The position numbers and the translations under genes are program-made. Below the pieces are notes generated by a model, which saw only the letters and a program-made list of their open reading frames with translations, did not search any database and was not told the DNA's origin. A stretch of DNA of 64,000 nucleotides from Streptomyces glomeratus (GTDB lineage Bacteria; Actinomycetota; Actinomycetes; Streptomycetales; Streptomycetaceae), in assembly GCF_021462825.1 (NCBI RefSeq), contig NZ_JAKEEB010000003.1, positions 1 to 64,000 on the forward strand, given 5' to 3'. Each line of letters begins with the position of its first letter. Position 1 is the stretch's first letter. Below, piece after piece: positions 23,531-30,782 of this stretch.

Positions 23531-24718
23531 TCAGCCGTCGCTCTCCGGGGCTTCGCCGTCGGGGCGGCCGTCGTCCGGACGGGTGTCGCCGGGGCGGCCG
23601 TCGTCCGGACGGTGACCTCCGGGGCGGCCGTCGCCGTGGTCGTTCGGCGTGTCCTTGGGGGCACCGCCCGTGAAGCCCGCGAAGCCGCGCCGCATCCGGT
23701 CCCCGAGGTCGCCCGCACCGCCCGCTATGTCGCTGACCAGCTTCATCAGCGGGTCCTTGGACTGCTTCACATCGTTCGCGTAGTGGGCCGCCGACTGCCG
23801 GAACGAGTCCGACACCGAGGTGTCCTTGTCCTCGGTGCGCCGCGAGTAGTGACCGTCCATGATCCGCTGGTGGTCACGGGAGCCGGCCCACTTCCTCAGC
23901 TCGGCCGCACGGACCGCGGCGAAGGGATGCGTACGCGGCAGTACGTTCAGGATCTTCAGCACGGAGTCCCGCAGATCGCCCCCGGCCTCGTACTCCTCGG
24001 CCTGCTCCAGGAACGCGTCCACGTTCATCTCGTGCAGATGGTTGCCGCCGGCGATCTTCATCAACCCGCGCATCGAGGCCTGGAGGTCCTGCCCGACCAG
24101 AAGCCCGGCCCGGTCGGCCGACAGCTCCGACTTGCGGAACCACTCCCGCAGCGCGGTCACGATCGCCATGATCGCGAGGTTGCCCAGCGGGATCCACGCG
24201 ACCCGCACCGCGAGGTTGGTCAGGAACAGCAGGATGGTCCGGTAGACGGCGTGGCCGGACAGCGCGTGCCCGACCTCATGGCCGACGACCGCCCGCATCT
24301 CCTCCTCGTCGAGGAGTTCCACGAGCCCGGTGGTCACGACGACGATCGGCTCGTCCAGCCCGATGCACATCGCGTTCGGCTGCGGGTCCTGCGTCACGTA
24401 CATCGGCGGGACCTTCTCCACGTCCAGGATGTAACAGGCGTCCCGAAGCATGTCGTTGAGGTGGGTGAACTGCGCGTCCGAGACCCGGACCGAGTCGGAG
24501 AGGAACAGCAGCCGCAGACTCCGCTCGGGCAGCAGACCGCTGAGCGCCTTGAAGACCGTGTCGAAGCCGCTGAGCTTGCGCAGGGCCACCAGGGCCGAAC
24601 GGTCCGCCGGGTGTTCGTACGCCCGCGAGGAGATCCCCGGAAAGCGCCTGCGCCGCCTGCTCGGCACGGTGCCGTGCCCGTGGTCGGACACGTTCTGCTC
24701 AAGACCGTCGTCGGACAT
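23531..24718 (-). CDS. M48-family zinc metalloprotease
   Basis: 395 residues. The zinc site HEVGH (in VVGHEVGHALSGH, about 145-157) and the third ligand Glu in ELSADRAG are present, with a hydrophobic region TILLFLTNLAVRVAW between them. The C-terminus is a low-complexity tail of RPDDGRPG repeats. It resembles HtpX/Ste24-type membrane proteases that act in envelope protein quality control. The start at ATG 24718 has GGGGGA just upstream; ATG 24730 is an alternative. It faces the FDE-motif genes with only five nt between stop codons. Confidence 0.88.
   Translation of the reverse strand: MSDDGLEQNVSDHGHGTVPSRRRRRFPGISSRAYEHPADRSALVALRKLSGFDTVFKALSGLLPERSLRLLFLSDSVRVSDAQFTHLNDMLRDACYILDVEKVPPMYVTQDPQPNAMCIGLDEPIVVVTTGLVELLDEEEMRAVVGHEVGHALSGHAVYRTILLFLTNLAVRVAWIPLGNLAIMAIVTALREWFRKSELSADRAGLLVGQDLQASMRGLMKIAGGNHLHEMNVDAFLEQAEEYEAGGDLRDSVLKILNVLPRTHPFAAVRAAELRKWAGSRDHQRIMDGHYSRRTEDKDTSVSDSFRQSAAHYANDVKQSKDPLMKLVSDIAGGAGDLGDRMRRGFAGFTGGAPKDTPNDHGDGRPGGHRPDDGRPGDTRPDDGRPDGEAPESDG
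23561..23640. repeat. Tandem 30-bp repeat in the protease tail
   Basis: Three near-identical units start at 23561, 23591 and 23621 (core GGGGCGGCCGTCG). They encode ten-residue RPDDGRPG-like repeats at the C-terminus of the M48 protein. The copy number probably varies between strains. Confidence 0.75.
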
Positions 24719-24828
24719 GTGTTCCCCCATGTGTCTGTCGGCTCGCCGCGTGATGGAGTGCCCCCGAAGCGGGGTCCAGCCTAGGCGGAGATACCGTGGC
24801 AGGGCAGCACACCGTAAGGAGCGATCCC

Positions 24829-24981
24829 ATGGAGCACATTCCCGCCACATGGCTCACGGAGGCCGCGCTGGCCGCCGGCCGGCAGGGCCCGGGCAACCTC
24901 CTCCGCGTCGTGCTGGTCGTCATGGTCGTCGGCTGTGCCCTGGCCGCCTGGCTCCTGCTGCGCGGCTACAAGCGCAAGTGA
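24829..24981 (+). CDS. Tiny single-pass membrane protein (50 aa)
   Basis: 50 residues: a short N-terminal helix-like part, one membrane helix (LLRVVLVVMVVGCALAAWLL) and a basic end GYKRK, giving an Nout/Cin topology. ATG at 24829 has AAGGAG at 24816-24821, seven nt upstream, a strong site for such a small ORF. It diverges from the M48 protease gene. Function unknown. Confidence 0.7.
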   Translation: MEHIPATWLTEAALAAGRQGPGNLLRVVLVVMVVGCALAAWLLLRGYKRK

Positions 24982-24984
24982 CGG

Positions 24985-25031
24985 GCGGGGGGACGGACGG
25001 CTCCCGGAGCGGGGGGACGGACGGCTCCCGG
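24985..25031. repeat. Tandem 24-bp duplication
   Basis: Two identical 23-nt units (24985-25007 and 25009-25031, GCGGGGGGACGGACGGCTCC core) with one spacer base, directly after the tiny membrane-protein gene. Probably a slippage duplication. Confidence 0.7.
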
Positions 25032-25159
25032 CCTGCCAGGCCCCTCCCCGGCTGCGGGGACGGCCCGAAACGGCGGAGTCGGCGTGATCGGCGCCACCGC
25101 ACCCGCATACGATGAGCCCACGTCTTTATCCCGCCCACACCGGATAGGTTCTGCCGAAG

Positions 25160-25315
25160 ATGAGCTTGCACAGCACCGCTGCCCAGTTGGCCACGCTCGC
25201 CGAGGGCGAGACCGAGCGCCACGCGAGCATCAGCCCCTTCATGACGGGCGGCGGCGCCCTCGTCATCCTCCTGCTGCTGCTGTGGATCACCACCCGCTTC
25301 AACCGCGACCGCTGA
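25160..25315 (+). CDS. Small membrane protein (51 aa)
   Basis: 51 residues beginning [20 protein letters not shown], with one membrane helix ([18 protein letters not shown]) and a basic C-terminus NRDR. The frame is open from ATG 25160 to TGA 25313-25315. TAGGTT at 25145-25150 lies nine nt before the ATG, so it may be leaderless; the ribosome site GAAG is weak. I recall similar small ORFs before nadD in other Streptomyces. Function unknown. Confidence 0.65.
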   Translation: MSLHSTAAQLATLAEGETERHASISPFMTGGGALVILLLLLWITTRFNRDR

Positions 25316-25397
25316 GTCCGGCACCGGGCCCGGTCCCGGCCGCCCGCGAGGGGCTGTCGGCCGGTGTCCCTCGACCGGGCCGGTAGGGTCTGCACGC

Positions 25398-26060
25398 ATG
25401 GGAGAGCAGCACATGCCCACCGGTCCGGCGCAGGACACGCGAACCGGCCCCGGGAACGGGCCGTCGAACCCCGGCAAACGCCGCCTCGGCGTGATGGGCG
25501 GGACATTCGACCCGATCCACCACGGGCACCTCGTCGCGGCCAGTGAGGTCGCCGCGCAGTTCCACCTCGACGAGGTGGTTTTCGTGCCCACCGGCCAGCC
25601 GTGGCAGAAGACGAACCGCAAGGTCTCCGCGGCCGAGGACCGCTACCTGATGACGGTCATCGCGACCGCCGAGAACCCCCAGTTCTCGGTCAGCCGCATC
25701 GACATCGACCGCGGCGGCCCCACCTACACCACGGACACCCTGCGGGACCTCAAGGCGCTGAACCCGGACACCGACCTCTTCTTCATCACCGGCGCCGACG
25801 CCCTGAGCCAGATCCTCACCTGGCGCTACACGGACGAGCTGTTCTCCCTCGCGCACTTCATCGGCGTCACCCGTCCCGGCCACACCCTGACCGACCCCGG
25901 CCTCCCCGAGGGCGGCGTCTCGCTGGTCGAGGTTCCCGCGCTGGCCATCTCGTCCACAGACTGCCGTGCGAGAGTCGCCAAGGGCGAACCCGTCTGGTAC
26001 CTGGTGCCGGACGGTGTGGTGCGGTACATCGACAAGCGGCAGCTGTACCGCGGCGAATGA
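25398..26060 (+). CDS. nadD: Nicotinate-nucleotide adenylyltransferase
   Basis: 220 residues. The nucleotidyl-transferase motif [11 protein letters not shown] follows a short disordered N-terminus, and ISSTDCR is the second signature. It makes NaAD from nicotinate mononucleotide and ATP in NAD synthesis. ATG at 25398 has TAGGGT (25384-25389) eight nt upstream and could be leaderless; ATG at 25413 with GGGAGAG upstream is an alternative. The LCP-type gene starts 16 nt after its stop, so nadD, the LCP gene and rsfS may be co-transcribed. Confidence 0.95.
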   Translation: MGEQHMPTGPAQDTRTGPGNGPSNPGKRRLGVMGGTFDPIHHGHLVAASEVAAQFHLDEVVFVPTGQPWQKTNRKVSAAEDRYLMTVIATAENPQFSVSRIDIDRGGPTYTTDTLRDLKALNPDTDLFFITGADALSQILTWRYTDELFSLAHFIGVTRPGHTLTDPGLPEGGVSLVEVPALAISSTDCRARVAKGEPVWYLVPDGVVRYIDKRQLYRGE

Positions 26061-26076
26061 GCCGAGAGGGGCACCG

Positions 26077-27852
26077 GTGAACGACCGATACGACGGGTAC
26101 GCGGGCGGCAACGGCGACTCGTACGAACTCGTCGGCTACGACGAGTTCGGGCAGCCTGTGTACCGGCAGGTGCCGGTGCAGCGCACCCCGCAGGGCTACG
26201 ACCCCTACGGCACGCAACAGCATCAGCAGCCCCAGGGCTACGGCTACGACCCCTACGGGAGCGGCCGGCAGCAGCCCGTGCCGCCGTATCACACCGGTCA
26301 GCAGCAACCCGTGTCCTCCCAGGACACGGGCCCCCGGCCCCCCGCCGCTCCTTACGATCCCTACGCTCCGTACGGCACCACGACGACGGGCGGCTACGAC
26401 CCGTACGGCCAGACCTCAACCTCCGGTCAGCAGCCGCGTGTTGCCGAACAGACCGCCTACATCCCCCAGCAGGCGGGGCCGGCCGACGGCGGTCCCGGGC
26501 ACGCAGACGGCCCGGCCGGTGCCGTCGACGCCGACCAGGCGGGACGGACCGGAAACGCCCCGCGGGGGCCGCACGGCGACCGCGACCACCGCACCGAGCA
26601 GTTCGCGTTCGTCGAGGAGCCCGACGGCGACTCCGAAGACGTCATCGACTGGCTGAAGTTCACCGAGAACCGCACCGAGCGCCGGGAGGAGGCCAAGCGC
26701 CGCGCCCGCAGCCGGATCGTCACCCTCGTCGTCGTCCTCGCCCTGGTGGCCGTCGGCGGTGTCGGCTACCTCTGGTACGCGGGCAAGCTGCCCGGCACCT
26801 CCTCCGGCGGCAAGTCCGCCACGGTCCCGGCCACGGCCGCCCAGAACCGTGACGTGCTCGTCGTCCACCTGCACAACACCAAGGGCGGCGGCACCTCCAC
26901 CGCCCTGCTCGTCGACAACACCACCCTCAAGCAGGGCGCCACCGTCCTGCTGCCCAACTCCCTCGCGCTCACCTCCGACGACGGCACCACGACCACCCTC
27001 GCCAAGTCGGTCGCAGACGACGGCTCCTCCGGTACCAGCGACGCCATCGACTCCGTCCTGGGCACCAGGGTCGAGGGCTCCTGGCGCCTCGACACCCCCT
27101 ACCTCAACAACCTCGTCGAACTCGTCGGCAACATCGAGGTCACCACCGACACCGACGTCCCCGACCCCGCCGCCAAGAAGAAGGGCGGCTCCCTCCTCGT
27201 GCACAAGGGGCAGGACCAGACCCTCAGCGGCAAGATGGCCGTCGCCTACGCCACCTACCGCGCCCCCGGCGAGTCCCAGGACGCCCAGCTGGAGCGGTTC
27301 GGCCAGGTGATGCAGGGCGTGCTGCGCAAGATGTCCTCGGACCCGCAGGCCGCGACGACCACCGTGCAGACGCTCGCCCAGATCCTCGACCCGCCCCTGA
27401 ACGACAAGGACCTCGGCAGCTTCCTCGCCAAACTCGCCGACCGCGCCAAGGAGGGCGCCTACAAGACCGCGCTGCTGCCGGTCCGGTCCGACGGCACCGT
27501 CGGCGACAAGGCCACCGACACCGTGGTCAAGACCCTGCTCGGCGGCACCGTGAAGAGCCCGCAGGCAGGCGACGCCGTGCGGGTCGGCATCCAGAACGCC
27601 ACCGGCTCGAAGACCGCCGCGGAACAGGCCCGCGTGGTTCTGGTCAACGGCGGCTACACCTTCATCGACGCCGGCACCGGAGCAGCCCAGGCGCTGTCCC
27701 GGATCACCTACGCCGACGACGGCGACAAGGAGAACGCGACCGAGGTCGCCAAGACCCTGGGCCTGCCCACCAGCGCCGTGCACAAGGGCAAGGTCACCTC
27801 GAACGCCAACGTCTCCGTGGTCCTCGGCCAGAACTACAGGACGAGCTCGTGA
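26077..27852 (+). CDS. Degenerate LytR-CpsA-Psr (LCP) protein with tyrosine-rich cytoplasmic tail
   Basis: 591 residues. An N-terminal cytoplasmic region (about 1-210) is rich in Tyr, Gln, Gly and Pro, with repeated YDPYG motifs; a membrane helix follows (about 212-236), then an LCP-like domain with YLNNLVELVGNIEV and LSGKMAVAYATYR, and a C-terminal LytR_C domain from GDAVRVGIQNATG (about 500). LCP enzymes attach polymers from lipid carriers to peptidoglycan, but the IPRD-type Arg/Asp motif is replaced by LPNSL here. From memory the S. coelicolor counterpart (PdtA) is needed for poly(diglycosyl phosphate) in the wall. GTG at 26077 has GAGAGGGG upstream. Confidence 0.78.
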   Translation: MNDRYDGYAGGNGDSYELVGYDEFGQPVYRQVPVQRTPQGYDPYGTQQHQQPQGYGYDPYGSGRQQPVPPYHTGQQQPVSSQDTGPRPPAAPYDPYAPYGTTTTGGYDPYGQTSTSGQQPRVAEQTAYIPQQAGPADGGPGHADGPAGAVDADQAGRTGNAPRGPHGDRDHRTEQFAFVEEPDGDSEDVIDWLKFTENRTERREEAKRRARSRIVTLVVVLALVAVGGVGYLWYAGKLPGTSSGGKSATVPATAAQNRDVLVVHLHNTKGGGTSTALLVDNTTLKQGATVLLPNSLALTSDDGTTTTLAKSVADDGSSGTSDAIDSVLGTRVEGSWRLDTPYLNNLVELVGNIEVTTDTDVPDPAAKKKGGSLLVHKGQDQTLSGKMAVAYATYRAPGESQDAQLERFGQVMQGVLRKMSSDPQAATTTVQTLAQILDPPLNDKDLGSFLAKLADRAKEGAYKTALLPVRSDGTVGDKATDTVVKTLLGGTVKSPQAGDAVRVGIQNATGSKTAAEQARVVLVNGGYTFIDAGTGAAQALSRITYADDGDKENATEVAKTLGLPTSAVHKGKVTSNANVSVVLGQNYRTSS

Positions 27853-27960
27853 CGTGGGCCACACATCGCGCGCGGGGAGTGCCCCGTTAATCACATGGGG
27901 TGCCGTCGGCGGTCCGTGAGACCCTTGAGGTATCACTGTCCGCCGACCGAAAGCCTTGTA

Positions 27961-28407
27961 GTGACCGCCACGGACCGTTCTCTCGAGCTCATCAACACCG
28001 CCGCCCAGGCGGCCGCCGACAAGCTCGCGCACGACATCATCGCCTACGACGTCAGCGACGTGCTGTCGATCACGGACGCCTTCCTGCTGGCCTCCGCACC
28101 CAACGACCGCCAGGTCAAGTCGATCGTCGACGAGATCGAGGAGCGGCTGCTCAAGGAACTCGGCGTCAAGCCGGTGCGCCGCGAGGGCGACCGTGAGGCC
28201 CGCTGGGTCCTGCTGGACTACGTCGACATCGTCGTGCACGTCCAGCACAGCGAGGAGCGCGTCTTCTACGCTCTGGAGCGGCTGTGGAAGGACTGCCCCG
28301 AGCTGGAGCTGCCCGCCGACGCCAAGGCCACCCGCGGCAAGGCGGAGGAGCACGCCCGGCTCCAGGCCGCCGGGGAGGCCGCCGAGCTGGGCGGGGAGCT
28401 GCGGTGA
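27961..28407 (+). CDS. rsfS: Ribosome silencing factor RsfS
   Basis: 148 residues with the RsfS/Iojap fold: IIAYDVSDVLSITDAFLLAS, NDRQVKSIVDEIEE and WVLLDYVDIVVHVQ. It binds L14 on the large subunit and blocks subunit joining when nutrients are scarce. GTG at 27961 was chosen because it begins at the conserved domain; the ribosome site is weak. Its stop overlaps the start of the next gene (GTGA), so translation is coupled. Confidence 0.95.
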   Translation: MTATDRSLELINTAAQAAADKLAHDIIAYDVSDVLSITDAFLLASAPNDRQVKSIVDEIEERLLKELGVKPVRREGDREARWVLLDYVDIVVHVQHSEERVFYALERLWKDCPELELPADAKATRGKAEEHARLQAAGEAAELGGELR

Positions 28408-29072
28408 CCGCCCCGGGGGCCGAGGTGGGGAGAAAGGGCCGGGGCCGCCGCCTCATCCTGTGGCGCCACGGCCAGACGTCGTGGAACGTGGAGCGCCGCT
28501 TCCAGGGCTCCACGGACGTCGAGCTGACCGAGACCGGCGTGGGCCAGGCCCGTCGTTCCGCCCGTCTGCTCGCCTCCCTGAAGCCCGACGCCATCGTCGC
28601 CTCCGACCTCAGGCGAGCCGCCGGCACGGCCGCCGAGCTGGCCGCGCTCACCGGGCTGGAGGTCACCCTCGACGAGGGCCTGCGGGAGACGTACGCGGGC
28701 GTCTGGCAGGGGCTCACCCACGAGGAGATCATGGCCCGGTACGGACAGGAGTACGCCGCCTGGAAGCGCGGCGAGCCCGTCCGCCGCGGCGGCGGCGAAC
28801 TGGAGACCGAGGTCGCCGACCGTGCCGCCCCCGTGGTGCTGCGGCATGCCGAGAAGCTCCCCGAGGACGGCACCCTCGTGGTGGTCAGCCACGGGGGCAC
28901 GATCCGTACCACCATCGGCCGGCTGCTCGGCCTGGAGGCCCGTCACTGGGAGAGCCTCGGCGGCCTCTCCAACTGCTGCTGGTCGGTCCTCGGCGAAGGC
29001 CAGCGCGGCTGGCGCCTTCTGGAGCACAACGCGGGCACCCTGCCGGAGCCGGTCCTCGGCGACGACGACTGA
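28404..29072 (+). CDS. Histidine phosphatase / phosphoglycerate mutase-like protein
   Basis: 222 residues. LWRHGQTSWN near the N-terminus has the catalytic His of the branch-1 histidine phosphatase family, and VVSHGGTIRT has the second His. The rest (LRETYAGVWQGLTHEEI) fits cofactor-dependent phosphoglycerate mutase-like phosphatases, which often act on small phospho-metabolites or RNA-related substrates instead of phosphoglycerate. GTG overlaps the rsfS stop, with GGGGAG five nt upstream. A specific substrate cannot be named. Confidence 0.88.
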   Translation: MTAPGAEVGRKGRGRRLILWRHGQTSWNVERRFQGSTDVELTETGVGQARRSARLLASLKPDAIVASDLRRAAGTAAELAALTGLEVTLDEGLRETYAGVWQGLTHEEIMARYGQEYAAWKRGEPVRRGGGELETEVADRAAPVVLRHAEKLPEDGTLVVVSHGGTIRTTIGRLLGLEARHWESLGGLSNCCWSVLGEGQRGWRLLEHNAGTLPEPVLGDDD

Positions 29073-29100
29073 CACCTCCTCACGAGGTGCCGGACCCGGA

Positions 29101-29131
29101 TTTCACTTTCTGGCAGGTCGCAGGCTAAAGT
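29101..29131 (+). promoter_or_regulatory. Candidate promoter of tRNA-Ala copy 1
   Basis: TAAAGT (29126-29131) is a good -10; TTTCAC/TTCACT at 29101-29107 is a weak -35 with 18-19 nt spacing. A 10-bp leader hairpin (29140-29149/29153-29162) follows before the tRNA. Copy 2 has a similar order: TAATGT at 30476-30481, then a hairpin, then the tRNA. Confidence 0.4.
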
Positions 29132-29191
29132 TCTTCTTGTTCGCCCCGCCGAGCGGGGCGAAACACCATGCGGCTCGGCCGCGTGGCGCAA

Positions 29192-29264
29192 GGGGCTATA
29201 GCTCAGTTGGTAGAGCGCCTGCATGGCATGCAGGAGGTCAGGAGTTCAATTCTCCTTAGCTCCA
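29192..29264 (+). tRNA. tRNA-Ala (anticodon GGC), copy 1
   Basis: A 73-nt cloverleaf. Acceptor GGGGCTA/TAGCTCC, D-arm GCTC/GAGC, anticodon stem CCTGC/GCAGG with loop ATGGCAT (anticodon GGC at 29225-29227, reading GCC/GCU), and T-arm AGGAG/CTCCT with TTCAATT. Discriminator A; CCA is not encoded. An intrinsic terminator with a T-run follows at 29304-29332. An identical second copy lies at 30545-30617. Confidence 0.96.
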
Positions 29265-29303
29265 CGGGTCGACACTCTCGGGTGTCACCGATCGACACGG
29301 AAG

Positions 29304-29332
29304 ATCCCGTCCCTCGAGGGGCGGGATTTTTT
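29304..29332 (+). terminator. Intrinsic terminator after tRNA-Ala copy 1
   Basis: ATCCCGTCCC (29304-29313) pairs with GGGGCGGGAT (29318-29327), loop TCGA, followed by six T residues; a textbook rho-independent terminator, rare in this GC-rich DNA. Confidence 0.9.
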
Positions 29333-29445
29333 CATGGCGGAGTGCCTTGCCGCCGTGGGCAGTTGACGTCAGCCGACTGCCCACGGCGTCCGCCCGGGTC
29401 TCCAAGCGCTCCGCCTCGGTGGCAAGGGCCTCTCTTGGTGCCCAC

Positions 29446-29928
29446 TCAGACCGGCTCGTTCTGCCCACTGACCGTGGTGATGTCGGCGGCGGTGGTGGCG
29501 GGCTCTCGGCTGTCTCGCCGGCGGCGTCGGCGTCTCACCAGGGCGAGTGCGCAGGCGGCCAGGGCAATGACCGCGGCGGCTGCGGCGTAGAGGAGTGCGT
29601 GAGATCCGGGCGTCTCTCGGGCGAGCGTCACGGTTGCCGTGCCCGTCCGTACCACGGGCCCGCTGTGCAGCGTCAGCGTGGCTTTCCAGGGACCGCCGGG
29701 CAGGTGTGGATCAAGGGCGACGATGACGGTGCCCGTTCCGTGCGGGGCGAGGGTTCTGCGGCACACTGTTCTCCGACCCGCTTGAGTCACTTGGGCCCCC
29801 ACGGCGTATACCTCTTCGGACGCGCTCCCCCTGTGCATGTGCGCGCTGGCCTCGAGGGCCATGCCGGGGGCCCGTGTCCGGACTGGTACGAAGGCGTCGC
29901 TGACCGTATTGGCCCGGCCGTGGCAGAA
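29446..29928 (-). pseudogene. 5'-truncated membrane-anchored protein gene
   Basis: The frame is open on the minus strand from just after a TGA at 29931-29929 down to 29446. The first ATG is at 29862, but the codons before it (29928-29863, encoding NTVSDAFVPVRTRAPG) look like coding sequence, so the original start seems lost. The remaining ~160 codons encode a beta-rich extracellular-type domain (GTVIVALDPHLPGGPWKATL), a membrane helix (LLYAAAAAVIALAACALAL) and an Arg-rich cytoplasmic end, but no signal peptide. This suggests the C-terminal remnant of a surface protein. It lies between the two tRNA-Ala copies. A functional short protein starting at 29862 is the alternative. Confidence 0.55.
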
Positions 29929-29972
29929 TCAAACGGCCGGAAGGGGGCGCGGCCCGACGGGAGGGAGTAGCG

Positions 29973-30146
29973 ATGCCTGGGAGCATCCGCGGGGAGGTCC
30001 ACGGACTCCTCGCAGTTGCGGTGAGACGTCGGAATGCCACCCTCCTCGACTGCCCTTCCTGCGGATCGTCCCATGTCGCCCAGGTCCTCGGCGACAACGG
30101 CGGCATCTCCTACGTGTGCACGGCCTGCGGCCACAGCTGGAGCTGA
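29973..30146 (+). CDS. Small zinc-ribbon protein (57 aa)
   Basis: 57 residues ending in a compact zinc ribbon: CPSC near 27-30 and CTAC near 49-52, spaced 18 residues apart. The N-terminal part is basic and includes VAVRRRNATLLD. ATG at 29973 has GGAGGG at 29961-29966; a downstream GTG (MRRRNATLLD) is possible. It is followed after three nt by another small Cys-rich ORF. Such ribbons bind nucleic acid or other proteins; no further assignment can be made. Confidence 0.6.
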   Translation: MPGSIRGEVHGLLAVAVRRRNATLLDCPSCGSSHVAQVLGDNGGISYVCTACGHSWS

Positions 30147-30149
30147 TCG

Positions 30150-30383
30150 ATGGGTGCACACAGGCGGAAGTGCGACTGGTGCGGTAGCGGTACACCGATC
30201 GTCCGGGACATGGAACCGGTCAACCCGGACTACCAGTACTGGTGCGAGGAATGCGCACGGGCGCTGATCATAAAAGGCGACCCGATCGAGACCTACCGGG
30301 AGCTGGAGGGCGAGCCGATCTACGGCCGCCTCCTCGACGAGCACTGCACGCTCAAGCGCTTCTACTCGTTCGCCACGGCCTGA
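30150..30383 (+). CDS. Small CxxC...CxxC protein (77 aa)
   Basis: 77 residues beginning MGAHRRKCDWCGSG, with a second pair in YWCEECARAL; the two CxxC pairs probably bind one zinc. The remainder is acidic with ETYRELEGEPIYG. ATG at 30150 has GGAG upstream inside the end of the previous gene, and the three-nt gap indicates co-translation with the 57-aa zinc ribbon. Function unknown. Confidence 0.6.
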   Translation: MGAHRRKCDWCGSGTPIVRDMEPVNPDYQYWCEECARALIIKGDPIETYRELEGEPIYGRLLDEHCTLKRFYSFATA

Positions 30384-30544
30384 CCCGGGGCCTCGGCACG
30401 AGCGCGCAGGTGGCCGCGGGGTGGCCGTCCGCGTGCCCGGCGGAAACGATTTGGTGTTCCACCCGGTGGACCGTGTAATGTTGGCGTCGCCGCCGGGGAA
30501 ACCGGGCGACACGGTCGATATGCGGCTCCGCCGCGTGGCCGCAA

Positions 30545-30617
30545 GGGGCTATAGCTCAGTTGGTAGAGCGCCTGCATGGCATGCAGGAGGTCAGGAGTTC
30601 AATTCTCCTTAGCTCCA
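30545..30617 (+). tRNA. tRNA-Ala (anticodon GGC), copy 2
   Basis: Identical over all 73 nt to the copy at 29192-29264. About 30 nt of upstream leader (GCGGCTC-CCGCGTGGC...) are also shared with three or fewer differences, so the duplication includes flanking DNA. A 15-bp hairpin at 30626-30659 follows. Confidence 0.96.
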
Positions 30618-30625
30618 CAGGACTT

Positions 30626-30659
30626 GAGGGCGGTCCATCCGATCGGATGGACCGCCCTC
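30626..30659. terminator. Terminator between tRNA-Ala copy 2 and the convergent flavoprotein gene
   Basis: Perfect 15-bp stem (30626-30640 with 30645-30659) with loop GATC. No T-run. It can serve both the tRNA and the minus-strand gene ending at 30783. Confidence 0.75.
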
Positions 30660-30782
30660 GTCGTATGCCTGCAAGGCCTATGGGGTCTGCAAGAAGTAGG
30701 GGCTCGCACAAACACCGACGGTGGGCCGCCCCGAGCAGGGCGGCCCGCCGTCGACGTCCCGGTCAGCGGCCGGGTCGGCGTC

